DNA of 64,000 nt from positions 372,001-436,000 of the forward strand of contig JAMLGM010000002.1 of the NCBI GenBank assembly GCA_023957975.1, written 5' to 3'. The position numbers and the translations under genes were made by a program. The first letter of the stretch is position 1, and every line of letters starts with the position of its first letter. Source of the DNA: Microthrixaceae bacterium. GTDB taxonomy: Bacteria; Actinomycetota; Acidimicrobiia; Acidimicrobiales; Microtrichaceae. Under the pieces are notes generated by a model. That model was not told the DNA's origin, ran no database searches, and saw only the letters and a program-made list of their open reading frames with translations. Below are positions 45,202-53,689 of this stretch, in pieces.

Positions 45202-45987
45202 ATGACTGACTCCGCAGGATCGTCCCCCGGCTTCGACTCGCCGCTCCCGTTCGACATCGGTGCGGCCGAATCCGAGAACGCCGCGGTAGCGAGTGGATCC
45301 ACCCTCGAGCCGATCGCCGTAGAAGCAGCGATCTTGAGGCTTTCGCCGCTGACGAACGGCTATATCGTCGGCGTCGCCGCCGCGGCGGTGTACAACCCTG
45401 ACGAGGTCGAGAGAGCGCAGGATGCCGTCGTGGCGGGCTCACCGCACCGTGCTGAGTTCGATGCACGCGTCGCCGCTGTCGTCGAGCAGGCGAACAGCGG
45501 CTTCTTCCATTTCGAGCTGAGGACGTTGCACGGGCCCGGCGACCCCACGCTGGTGACGTTCGACGACGGCGACCAGATCGTGAGCCTCACCCGCGACCAC
45601 TCCGACCGGAAGCTGACCGTCGTGTTGGTTCTGGCGATCGACGGCGTGGAAGCCGGTCGGCTCACCCACCCCGGCGCCGAGAATCCCCAGGAGCTCACGG
45701 TCGGATCCGCTGTGGCGTTTCCGTCCTACGTCGTGCCGACGATCGACCTCGGCGGTAGCGGGTCCATGCGAGCCCTCATCACTCACGCTGTCGGGCCTGC
45801 GTTTCGCCGATCCCGACCTCCGAACCCAGGACTTACCGCCAAACCCGAGGTTCACCGCCGCCCCCACGCCGCGTCGCATAGCGTCGAGAACAACTCCGAG
45901 CCCGGCGCACCGCTCGTGACCACACCGATCGGCAGCCGCTCGACCAAGTGCAGCGCCGCTCGGAGCCCGGCGTTGTCCCACCGATGA
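45202..45987 (+). CDS. Degenerate 2OG-Fe(II)-oxygenase-like protein
   Basis: Residues 40-200 follow the same fold as the neighbour: 'FFHFELRTLHGPGDPTL', 'TRDHSDRKLTVVLVLA', 'GAENPQELTVGSAVAFPSYV' and 'RALITHAVGPAFR'. The HxD metal pair of active enzymes is not evident. The last 50 residues (from 'SRPPNPG') look like antisense read-through of the convergent gene, so the 3' end was probably replaced. It lies 10 bp after the frameshifted oxygenase. Confidence 0.6.
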   Translation: MTDSAGSSPGFDSPLPFDIGAAESENAAVASGSTLEPIAVEAAILRLSPLTNGYIVGVAAAAVYNPDEVERAQDAVVAGSPHRAEFDARVAAVVEQANSGFFHFELRTLHGPGDPTLVTFDDGDQIVSLTRDHSDRKLTVVLVLAIDGVEAGRLTHPGAENPQELTVGSAVAFPSYVVPTIDLGGSGSMRALITHAVGPAFRRSRPPNPGLTAKPEVHRRPHAASHSVENNSEPGAPLVTTPIGSRSTKCSAARSPALSHR

Positions 45988-46514
45988 ACGAGGTGCGCCG
46001 CCGAGCAGACCGAGTCGGTCAACGTCGCAACGGGTCCAGGTAGGACGATGCCGTTGAGCGTGACCATGTCGGGAGTCGACCCAGGGGGCAGCGACGGGAC
46101 TTCCAGCATCGGCGGATCCTCATCGGAGCCCGCTGGGTGAAACACGGCGAGTGCCGTCGACAGGAACGACACCCTGTTGGCGCGGAGGTCCGACCGCATG
46201 ACCGACGTCACGACGTCACGCAGCGCTGGATGGACGAGCGCTGCGCCCGCATCGGTGCGCAGGATCGGCCCGCCGATCAGCACCTGATCACCCGATGACG
46301 GCGCCCGCAGAATGGCGGCCACGGTCGAACGCAGCGCTGCTCGCGCCTCGTCGACGTCGAGGCCGATCCAGCGCACGTTGCCGAACCCGTCGAGTATCTG
46401 TTGCACCCTGGCGGTACGTCCCGAGGTTTCTCGCAGGATGAACGCCTCGATCCCGTCACGGTCGATGTCGCTGAACGTCGCGGTTTGCGGGAGCAGGTCG
46501 AGGATGGCGTTTAC
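45852..46514 (-). pseudogene. Hypothetical gene, 5' end removed by the IS
   Basis: The frame is open from the IS left end: 'VNAILDLLPQTATFSDIDRD', then 'VQQILDGFGNVRWIGLDVDE' and 'GDQVLIGGPILRTDAG', to 'FSTLCDAAWGRR'. The coding-like protein continues into the terminal repeat as 'IREAP', and no start codon precedes it. An internal GTG at 46406 could give a 184-residue product. I do not recognise the family. Its 3' end overlaps the 45202 gene by 136 bases. Confidence 0.55.
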
Positions 46515-47859
46515 GGGTGCTTCGCGGATGAGCGGGGTGTTAGGGTCCCGGGCGCGTAGCAGGGGCCCTGCGAATCTGATGGTGTCTTACGCCGGTCGGA
46601 TCCAGAGGTGCCCCTGCTGTGTTGAACGCTACGCGCGCGTGCGAGCTGTTGGTTGGTCTGCCTGCGGTGAACATCCTCGAGGTGCGAGAGCCACTCGTCG
46701 GACGCATCGAGATCACCGTCGAATCTCGGATTTCTACGCCCGCTTGTGTGGGGTGCGGGGAGCGGGCGTGGGTGAAGGACCGGCCCGTCGTCGAGCTCGC
46801 CGACCTCACCTGCTTCGGCCGACCCGTGAGGCTGCGGTGGCGCAAGCACCGGTTCTGGTGCCCGCGGTCGTGGTGTCGGGTCGGGTCCTGGACCCATGAG
46901 GACTCCCGCATCGCGGCGCCGAGGTTGTCGGTGACCGATCGTGCGGGCCGGTGGGCGACGCTGCAGGTCGGTCGGGCAGGGCGAGCGGTCAGCGACGTCG
47001 CTTCCGAGCTGGGCGCGGACTGGCACGCCATCAACGACGCCGTGATCGCCTATGGCCAAGCTCTACTCGACGCGGACGTCGACCGGGTCGGCGCGGTGGA
47101 GGCGCTCGGTGTGGACGAGGTTCTCTTCGGGCGCTTCGGCCGGTGGCGGACCCAGGCGTGGTCGACCCAGGTTGTCGACGTCGCCCGTGGCCAGCTGCTC
47201 GACGTGATCCCCGGCCGATCCGCCGCCGGGCTGTGTGAGTGGCTCAGAGCCCGAACCACGGCGTGGCTCGACGGCATCGCCTGGGCGACGCTGGACCTGT
47301 CCGGGCCGTGGCGTCTCGCCTTCGACACGATGCTCCCTCACGCCGTCCAGCTCGCCGATCCGTTCCATGTGGTGAAGCTCGCCAACCAGCGTCTCGACGA
47401 GGTGCGGCGCCGGGTGCAGAACGAGACCCTCGGACACCGGGAACGCGGGCGAGAGAAGCTCCTAGGCCTGCTCGAAGCCGGTGACCCCCGCGGCGAGGTC
47501 CGCATGGCCTGGCACGCGAAGGAAGTCGTGCGGTCGATCTACGACATCGACGACCCCGCCCTCGCAGCGGAGTTCGTCGAGCGGCTCGGTGTCGACCTCC
47601 AGGACCAGTCGTGCCCGGCGGAGCTGAACCAGCTCGGTCGTAGGATCGTTCGCTGGTCGGCCCAGATCGCCGCGTGGCACCGGGCGCAGGTGTCGAACGG
47701 GCCGACCGAAGCGGTCAACAACCTCGTGAAGCGGGTCAAGCGCGTCGCGTTCGGGTTCCGACGGTTTGCCCACTGCAGGATCCGGGCCTTGCTCTACGCC
47801 GGACGACCCAACTGGGCGCTACTCGCGGTGGTCACACCCCGTTGAAACGCGAAGCGCCC
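46515..47859 (+). mobile_element. ISL3-family insertion sequence
   Basis: A 1345-bp element with one transposase gene. The 26-bp terminal inverted repeats (46515-46540 and 47834-47859) match at about 21 positions: both start GGG, share GCTTCGCG and end GGGGTGT. The expected 8-bp target duplication is absent (GCGTTTAC on the left, CATAACGG on the right). The two flanking genes are different and both lack their 5' ends, so a deletion or recombination accompanied or followed insertion. Confidence 0.8.
46619..47845 (+). CDS. ISL3-family transposase
   Basis: The 408-residue DDE transposase has an N-terminal zinc-ribbon-like CxxC region ('TPACVGCGERAWVKDRP') plus later Cys pairs ('FWCPRSWCRVG'), an HTH-like segment, and the catalytic core with 'ALGVDEVLFGR' (Asp), 'LPHAVQLADPFHVVKLAN' (Asp) and 'SNGPTEAVNNLVKRVKR' (Glu). 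Length is full and no stop interrupts it, so it may be active. The GTG at 46619 starts it. Confidence 0.92.
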   Translation: MLNATRACELLVGLPAVNILEVREPLVGRIEITVESRISTPACVGCGERAWVKDRPVVELADLTCFGRPVRLRWRKHRFWCPRSWCRVGSWTHEDSRIAAPRLSVTDRAGRWATLQVGRAGRAVSDVASELGADWHAINDAVIAYGQALLDADVDRVGAVEALGVDEVLFGRFGRWRTQAWSTQVVDVARGQLLDVIPGRSAAGLCEWLRARTTAWLDGIAWATLDLSGPWRLAFDTMLPHAVQLADPFHVVKLANQRLDEVRRRVQNETLGHRERGREKLLGLLEAGDPRGEVRMAWHAKEVVRSIYDIDDPALAAEFVERLGVDLQDQSCPAELNQLGRRIVRWSAQIAAWHRAQVSNGPTEAVNNLVKRVKRVAFGFRRFAHCRIRALLYAGRPNWALLAVVTPR

Positions 47860-48276
47860 CATAACGGCGGCGACTTCACCTCCGATGACGTAGCGGGATC
47901 GTGGTTCCTCCTGTACTGGTATCCCAAGGCCGACACTCCCGGATGCACAGCCCAGGCACAGGGCCTCGGTGACCAGATTGAAGCCTTCGACGAACTCGGC
48001 TGCCGAGTCCTCGGCGCCTCCTTCGACAATCCGGGCGACAACGCAGCGTTTCGAACGAAGTACTCGTTGCCGTTCGCTCTGCTGTCGGACAGCGACGGGT
48101 CACTTGCCCGAGCGGTCGGCGCGGCGGATGCGGAGACCACTCACCCCCGTCGCATCGCACACCTCGTCGACCCCGCCGGGCTCGTAGCCCGCTCCTACGA
48201 TGTCGCGGACCCGGAGTTCTTCGCCGAGTCCGTCCTCGACGACCTCGACGACCTCGAAGACCTGATCGACGGGTGA
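47842..48276 (+). pseudogene. Bcp-type peroxiredoxin with IS-truncated N-terminus
   Basis: The remaining 144 residues keep the peroxidatic Cys motif 'YPKADTPGCTAQAQGL', 'VLGASFDNPGDNAAF' and 'YSLPFALLSDSDG'. The usual first 20 residues (G..APDF.L) are replaced by IS-end sequence ('LKREAP'). A TTG at 47842 inside the terminal repeat could start translation. The resolving-Cys position is not evident. Whether the product folds is doubtful. Confidence 0.6.
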
Positions 48277-48390
48277 ACAGCACAGACTCGTCGCCTGAAG
48301 CTGGGGCCTACTCGTTCCGGTCGCGGGGGCGTGCGCCTCTTGGGCCGGTAACCTATCCGGAACGCAAAACGAACCGGAGCCCGATCAGCG

Positions 48391-48654
48391 ATGGCCATGC
48401 ACCTCTATCCTGTGAAATCGAAGAGCGACGGAGTCATCCTTCGCAACCTTCGCCTGCGTTCCGATGACGCCGGAACCGTCGTGTGGCAATTCGACAAGGC
48501 CACCGGCGATGTCCACGAGTATCTGCGGACCGACACCCAGCCCGAACGGGTCGGTGCCACGCAGAACTGGCGTGTCGGCGAGTTGGTGTTCGAACCCCAA
48601 CGCGGGTGCGGCTGCAACCACCCGATGTACACCTGGGTCCCACCCGAGGGCTGA
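48391..48654 (+). CDS. Small protein with CGC-type metal motif, phage-like
   Basis: The 87-residue protein ends 'RGCGCNHPMYTWVPPEG', a short Cys/His motif. The rest ('VVWQFDKATGDVHEYL') resembles small actinophage structural or tail-associated proteins, from memory only. It is followed five bases later by a DUF1360-like gene, a pairing known from phages, so this may be a prophage relic. Confidence 0.5.
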   Translation: MAMHLYPVKSKSDGVILRNLRLRSDDAGTVVWQFDKATGDVHEYLRTDTQPERVGATQNWRVGELVFEPQRGCGCNHPMYTWVPPEG

Positions 48655-48658
48655 TCCG

Positions 48659-48961
48659 ATGGATGCACTCGATTACGCGCTCGGAGCGGTTGCGACGGCT
48701 CGTCTTGCCCGCCTTGTCACCCGTGACTCGATCTTCGACACGCCCCGCCTCAAATATGTGCAGGCGATGGATCGTGGAGGTCACCCCAAACTGGCGGAGC
48801 TTGCCGTGTGCCCGTGGTGTATTTCCGTGTGGATCGGAGCGGCGGTCGCTGCGGCCGGCCACGGGAAAGCACCCGGCTACCGCCTGGCAACCTCGGCGCT
48901 AGCGTTCTCGTTGGCGGCTGGGGTGATCAATGAGCTCGGCTCCGAGGGTGACGACGACTGA
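48659..48961 (+). CDS. DUF1360-like small membrane protein
   Basis: The 100-residue protein has 'ALGAVATARLARLVTRDSIF', 'VCPWCISVWIGAAVAAAG' and a second hydrophobic helix at the C-terminus. 'RLARL..D' plus 'CPWC.S.W.G' is the DUF1360 hallmark. Function unknown. It overlaps the start of the kinase-nucleotidyltransferase gene by 32 bases. Confidence 0.7.
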   Translation: MDALDYALGAVATARLARLVTRDSIFDTPRLKYVQAMDRGGHPKLAELAVCPWCISVWIGAAVAAAGHGKAPGYRLATSALAFSLAAGVINELGSEGDDD

Positions 48962-51140
48962 CGCCACCCAGACGGCGGGCGGATCGGACTGGGTCGACTT
49001 GTTGCTGCCGAACGCGGTGGTAGCGATTCGAGGCCTACCAGCCATGGTTTCCGACGCGCTCGGCGATCTTGCCTCGGCACGGTGGCGGCCAGGCCCCGAT
49101 GCCGCAGTGGCGGAGATGCGTGCCACCAAGGTCGACGACGGCTGGCGTCTGTACCCCGACGGGGACGATGACGTATGGATCGGGGCGGACACCGAAGCGG
49201 ATCTGCTCGACGTCGTCGTCGGCCGACTCAACCGACTCGCGTTCCATCTCGACCCGCGACGCTTGCACCTGCACGCCGCGGCCGTTGAAATCGACGGCGC
49301 AGGCGTGATCCTTGCGGGGGCCTCGGGGAGCGGGAAGTCGACGGTCACCGTTGAGTTGCTTCGACGCGGCGCCGCCTACCTCACCGATGAATGCCTGACG
49401 GTGACGCCCGGAACCCGCACGGTGACCGCCTACCCCAAGCCGCTGACGCTCAAGGCAGGGTCGCTCGAATACTTCGGCCGCGCTCTCGAAGATGTTCTGG
49501 CCCGACTGCTGTCGGCACCTAACGGCCGGGCACACCTGCGGGCAAGTCGCTTGGGGGCGACGGTCGTGCCACACACCACGGTCGGGGCGATCGTCTTGTT
49601 GCGCTACTGCGAAGATGAAACTCCCGACTTCCGGTCGTTGTCCCCGGCGGAGGCGTGCGTGGCGCTGTTGGGCGATTCGCTTGACGGGATCCGGATGGGG
49701 CCGTCCGCCCTGGACGTTCTGGCACCGATCGCCGCTGGAGCGGCGACCTGGGAACTCGTCTTCAACGACGCGGCTGAGGCCGCTGAACTCATTGCGGACA
49801 TCCGTCCGCCGCTGCGGCGCGAGCTCGTAGTGCCGCACCGGCTCCGGGCATCGAGCAGGCCTGCCGCCAGCGGCGACGCCACGGGGCCCGGCTCTCCGTA
49901 CCACTCGGACGACGAGTCCGTACGGGCTGTGCGCTTCGAGGCGAGTGCCGCGCTGCACGACGGGCAAAGCCGCGTACTCGCCGTGGTCGACGCGGCACAG
50001 ATCGACGCGATCGAACGCGGCGACACCGGCGGGCCGGCGATGGCCCGGTTGGCGGAGGTGATCGGCAGGCCCGTGCGAGCAGTCCCACCCACCGACGCCG
50101 GCGCTCCGCTGGCGTTCGGTTTGTCCGGCCGGCCCGTCGGGTCGATCGTCGCTGCCACGCCGATCGCTTCCGCAGACGCCGACGCCGCGGCGACTGGGCG
50201 TTGCGCCGGTGTCCTCGCCGAGCAACTTGTCCGCGGCCGGCACGCCGAGAGCGACGCGGTGAGCGACCAGGTCCACCGCACCCACATGGCGGGTCAGTCG
50301 ACGTGCCTGCTGCTCGAACGCGAACTACCGAGGATCGTCGACATCCTCGAGGTGGCTGGAGTTCGACCGGTGCTGTTGAAGGGGCCGGTGAGCGCGCACG
50401 ATGGCCCGTTGCCCCCGCACCTGAGGGACTTCGGTGACCTGGACCTGTTGGTGCCGGCGGATCAGATGGACGCAGCGGTTGCGACGCTGCTCGCCGACGG
50501 GTTCGAGCGGTGTTTCCCGCAGGTGTCGGCCGACTTCGACCGACGCTTCGCCAAGAGCGTGACGTTGCGCCGCCGCTTTAGTGGCGACTGGAGGGACCGC
50601 GATGCGCCGACGTTCGAGGTCGACCTCCACCGGACCCTCACGCCGGGACCCTTCGGCGAGATGGTCGCGCTCGCCGAGTTGCACGCCCACGCGGTGCCGG
50701 TGCGGGTCCACGGGCGGTGGTACCGGGCGCTGTGTCCGACGCACCGGTTCCTCCACGCCTGTCTGCACACGGTGCTCGGCAGCGCCGAGCCTCGCCTGCA
50801 CAGCGTCCGTGACCTCATCGCCACGGCGCCCCGCACCCCGACCGGGGCAGCCGATGTGGTCGAGACCGCTGCCGACTGGGGCGTGACCGCGGTGGTGCAA
50901 CGAGCGGCGAGGATGGCCGAGACGACGTTCCCGGGCGGGTCCACGCCGGAGTTGGTCGACGCGATCGAGTCCGCGCGTCCGGGTCGCCGCGAGCCCCTGT
51001 ACCTGGCCGCTTACCACCGGCGACGGTGGTCGTACTCGCTGCCGGCTGCTGTCACGGTCGCGGTGATCCCTCGGTGGCGGGATCGGTGGGACTTCGTTGT
51101 GGCCCACCTGCGGCAGCGACGTTCAGGCGAGGCGCAGTAG
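48930..51140 (+). CDS. HprK-like kinase fused to nucleotidyltransferase (PF14907-like)
   Basis: The 736-residue two-domain protein: the N-terminal part has an HPr-kinase-like ATPase with 'HLHAAAVEIDGAGVILAG', P-loop 'GASGSGKST' (about 130-138), 'YLTDECLTV' and 'YPKPLTLK'. The C-terminal part (about 450-700) is a nucleotidyltransferase of the kind found in RiPP loci: 'RPVLLKGPVSAH', 'RDFGDLDLLVP', 'DRRFAKSVTL', 'FEVDLHRTL' and 'THRFLHACLHTVLGS'. Both activities occur as separate proteins in lasso-type clusters; fusion is unusual. GGGGTGA precedes the ATG. Substrate unknown. Confidence 0.75.
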   Translation: MSSAPRVTTTDATQTAGGSDWVDLLLPNAVVAIRGLPAMVSDALGDLASARWRPGPDAAVAEMRATKVDDGWRLYPDGDDDVWIGADTEADLLDVVVGRLNRLAFHLDPRRLHLHAAAVEIDGAGVILAGASGSGKSTVTVELLRRGAAYLTDECLTVTPGTRTVTAYPKPLTLKAGSLEYFGRALEDVLARLLSAPNGRAHLRASRLGATVVPHTTVGAIVLLRYCEDETPDFRSLSPAEACVALLGDSLDGIRMGPSALDVLAPIAAGAATWELVFNDAAEAAELIADIRPPLRRELVVPHRLRASSRPAASGDATGPGSPYHSDDESVRAVRFEASAALHDGQSRVLAVVDAAQIDAIERGDTGGPAMARLAEVIGRPVRAVPPTDAGAPLAFGLSGRPVGSIVAATPIASADADAAATGRCAGVLAEQLVRGRHAESDAVSDQVHRTHMAGQSTCLLLERELPRIVDILEVAGVRPVLLKGPVSAHDGPLPPHLRDFGDLDLLVPADQMDAAVATLLADGFERCFPQVSADFDRRFAKSVTLRRRFSGDWRDRDAPTFEVDLHRTLTPGPFGEMVALAELHAHAVPVRVHGRWYRALCPTHRFLHACLHTVLGSAEPRLHSVRDLIATAPRTPTGAADVVETAADWGVTAVVQRAARMAETTFPGGSTPELVDAIESARPGRREPLYLAAYHRRRWSYSLPAAVTVAVIPRWRDRWDFVVAHLRQRRSGEAQ

Positions 51141-51401
51141 CCCGGCATCGAGCAGTTCGTCGATCGCTGCGGCGATCTCGATGGGCGCCTGCCCGCTGAC
51201 CTCTGCGAGCAGCTCGGTGAGTTCCTCGCGGTCCGTCGGCCGAGCGCACACCGCGAGCAGGCGCTCGCGCATCGAGTCGAGCGTGACGGGTCGGCCGTCT
51301 CCGACGAGAGCGATGGTCCCACCTGCGATCGGCCGAGCGACGACGGAGTCGCCCTGAGCGAGAACGGTCACGCCGTCAGAGTGGGATCGCGCTGAGGTCA
51401 T
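51123..51401 (-). CDS. PqqD-like / winged-helix small protein
   Basis: The 92-residue protein ends in a helical module ('LDSMRERLLAVCARPTDREE', 'LTELLAEVSG', 'AAIDELLDAGLLRL') resembling PqqD-type peptide-recognition or winged-helix domains. The N-terminal half forms strands ('GVTVLAQGDSVVARPIAGG'). It starts within the end of the upstream gene (26-base overlap) and is the last gene of the minus-strand operon from 56388. It overlaps the convergent kinase gene end. Confidence 0.55.
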   Translation of the reverse strand: MTSARSHSDGVTVLAQGDSVVARPIAGGTIALVGDGRPVTLDSMRERLLAVCARPTDREELTELLAEVSGQAPIEIAAAIDELLDAGLLRLA

Positions 51402-52743
51402 GGACGACAAATCGAGGGGCCTGCTCGACAAAGTCCCCGATGCGGTCGAGGGCGACTTGGCGGTGTTCTGGATCAACCGGGACGAGGGGGGTCAGGAGGA
51501 TCACCAACTCCGCGTCGGGGACACCATTCGGCAGGATAAGGGTGGTGTCCGCCACGATCGGAGTCCCCAGCCCTGACAGCGTCGGGACGGCGACGTGACC
51601 GCGAGCGTCGATCCACGCGGAGGTAAAGATCAGTGTCCACCCCTGCTTGCGTAGAATCTGATGCAAGCTGGCCTCGTCGGCGCGCGACGTCGGAATCAGG
51701 ATGGTCTGGTCGCCTCGCGTCGCAACCGCCAGCGGAACGGCCAGTGGTCCGGCTGGCTCGAAACCGCTCATCAACGCGTCATGTTCGCCGAGAAGGTGGT
51801 CCACCAGGTCAACGGTTTCGAGCGGGGACCGGGGGCGCCCTCGCCGCTGGGCATTGCCGTCATACACCCGCACCGGCCCTGTGCCCTCGAAGGCCGTTGT
51901 GGTGAACACGCACACGGGGCCGCGTTCGTCGACCACAACGCGGTCGCCGAAGCGCTCCTCTAGAAGGACTCGGACATGGGCGTCCTGGCACCGAACCGAG
52001 AGCACGTGACCACCGGGGCTCTGGATGTTGGTCAGGGGGATGTCGTCGCCGGCGCGGAGGCGGGCACCGACGCACGTGTCGGGTCCGGCGAGTTCGGCAG
52101 GTGAACGATCACCCGCCATGATCTGAGCGAGCTGTCTTGCACCGGCGGGCGAGCTGCTGTCGATCGTGATCGTGGTGGAGATGGTCTTCTCCCCGTTTGG
52201 GGTCTCCTCGATCGTGACGACCTTGCCGTCGTGGTCGACGCTCTTGGTGACCTTTCGTCCGTCTTCGAGTTGATAAGCGGTGCCACGGCGCTCAAGTTCA
52301 GCGAGCGTCTGGAAACCGCCATCTCGCATGTCGGAAGGCATCGGATTATCGGTTTCCTCGCTGCGCTCCGGTTCCGGGGGGAGTTGCACCGGAGAGCGGT
52401 CGCAGGCACCGAGAGCCGTGAGGAACGTCGTCGCGAGCGCGACATGTCGCTTCGCCTCATCGAGGGTGACACGGGCCGCTTCGGCGAAGTCCTCGGCGAG
52501 CACCAGCAACGACGTCTGGCCGTCGAAGTGCTCGACAATCGCCGAGGGAACCCCCGGCACAGCGAGGATCTCATCAGCGGTCCACACGAGCAGTCCCTCA
52601 CGCATCCGGCGACGAGCGATCTCTGGTAGCCAACCTGGGGTTGCGGTCCAGAACGCTTCGTCACCGACGCCGGTTGATTCGGGGAGATCATCGGTGTCAA
52701 GGTGCCGAAGCAAGTGCTGAGGCCGATTCGAAGTCTCGCTCAT
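51376..52743 (-). CDS. Protein with PqqD-like N-terminus and HprK-like region lacking a P-loop
   Basis: In this 455-residue protein, residues 30-125 are helical and PqqD-like ('GLLVWTADEILAVPGVPSA', 'VEHFDGQTSLLVLAEDF'). Residues 235-450 parallel the kinase domain at 48930 in order and spacing ('GDQTILIPTSRADEASLHQI', 'LRKQGWTLIFTSAWID', 'VAVPTLSGLG'), but the GxxxxGKST loop has become 'PTSRADEAS'. It would not bind ATP normally; a binding or scaffold role is inferred. Similarity is by eye. Confidence 0.5.
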   Translation of the reverse strand: MSETSNRPQHLLRHLDTDDLPESTGVGDEAFWTATPGWLPEIARRRMREGLLVWTADEILAVPGVPSAIVEHFDGQTSLLVLAEDFAEAARVTLDEAKRHVALATTFLTALGACDRSPVQLPPEPERSEETDNPMPSDMRDGGFQTLAELERRGTAYQLEDGRKVTKSVDHDGKVVTIEETPNGEKTISTTITIDSSSPAGARQLAQIMAGDRSPAELAGPDTCVGARLRAGDDIPLTNIQSPGGHVLSVRCQDAHVRVLLEERFGDRVVVDERGPVCVFTTTAFEGTGPVRVYDGNAQRRGRPRSPLETVDLVDHLLGEHDALMSGFEPAGPLAVPLAVATRGDQTILIPTSRADEASLHQILRKQGWTLIFTSAWIDARGHVAVPTLSGLGTPIVADTTLILPNGVPDAELVILLTPLVPVDPEHRQVALDRIGDFVEQAPRFVVHDLSAIPL

Positions 52744-52809
52744 CCGATGGTATGTGACGCGAATGCTTTGGGAAGTCGTACCTGCTTCGCCAAGGCGACG
52801 CTGGTGATG

Positions 52810-53616
52810 TTAGGCATTACAGGAACAGGTGAAGTTGATGACAATTGTCGATGTGCTGAGTTCAGTACCGTTGCCGTTGTTGTTGTAGCTGTAGGAGTTG
52901 TTCTCGAAGGACGAGCAGGCAATTATCCATCGAGTGTTCCATGCGTTGGTGGAGTTGAAGCTGGATGTCCGCGTCCAGCTCGCTGGGTCGTTCGTGTTGT
53001 TCACGTTCAGGCCGTTGTTGCCGTTGTCATTACCCACGTCTCTAAAGTGCGCCCCCGCGCCGCTCTTACAAGTCAGCGACATCGTGGCACTGCATGAATT
53101 GAACGGGCTGGCAACGGTATTGATCTTCATGTGACTACGGGAATCGTTGGTCCAGTTTTTCGCGATCCCAGACGACCCAATTTGCTTGGTTGAACCTGCA
53201 ATTGCGTAGCGAAGCTGCGACCCAGCGAGGTTCAACGCGATCCCGTTGGTCGCACCGTTGGCATCGCCGCTGGCCCAGTTCCCGGTGTTCCCACAGTTCC
53301 ATGCACCGCCACACCCGCTTCCGTTGAAGGTGGGAGTTCCACCGAAGCAAAGCGCGAAGTAGCGACTGCCCCAACAAGGAGTCCGTTTCGCTGAGTTGCC
53401 ATTTACTGTGACGCTCGTACCGGCGGCCCCGATAGTGCAGGCGGTTGCTGCGGCGGCGTAGTCGGGGGCGACACTCAACCCGTCGATCCGTGGTGCCATG
53501 AAGGCCGCGCCGGCTGCCGCTCCACCAAGTGCTGCTCGCATCGCCGTGCGCCGGTCGAGGCGAGCGCGATCCTCGTCGATCGACGTTGCTTGTGCAACGT
53601 CCATCTGCTCGTTCAT
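52810..53616 (-). CDS. Tat-exported Asn/Ser/Gly-rich protein with 10 Cys
   Basis: The 268-residue protein has a twin-Arg signal ('DRRTAMRAALGGAAAGAAF') after a 20-residue leader. The mature part is rich in Asn, Ser, Thr and Gly ('DVGNDNGNNGLNVNNTNDP', 'SYSYNNNGNGTE') and has ten Cys, enough for five disulfides. Strong RBS GGAGG. I do not recognise a family. It sits between the JmjC gene and the PqqD/HprK-like gene in one operon, so it is a candidate substrate for hydroxylation or other maturation. Composition is less GC-rich than neighbours. Confidence 0.7.
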   Translation of the reverse strand: MNEQMDVAQATSIDEDRARLDRRTAMRAALGGAAAGAAFMAPRIDGLSVAPDYAAAATACTIGAAGTSVTVNGNSAKRTPCWGSRYFALCFGGTPTFNGSGCGGAWNCGNTGNWASGDANGATNGIALNLAGSQLRYAIAGSTKQIGSSGIAKNWTNDSRSHMKINTVASPFNSCSATMSLTCKSGAGAHFRDVGNDNGNNGLNVNNTNDPASWTRTSSFNSTNAWNTRWIIACSSFENNSYSYNNNGNGTELSTSTIVINFTCSCNA

Positions 53617-53689
53617 TCCGGCCTCCTCTCAGCCGCATTCCCCAGAACGCCGCGCCAGACAAACAGTCTATACATCATACATGAACAAC

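Noticed and set aside
45202..45987. C-terminal 50 residues as part of a functional oxygenase
   Set aside because: They lie antisense to a coding-like gene and have no resemblance to the fold; probably read-through after loss of the original end.
48391..48961. Intact prophage
   Set aside because: Only two small phage-like genes are present; no integrase, terminase, portal or capsid genes.
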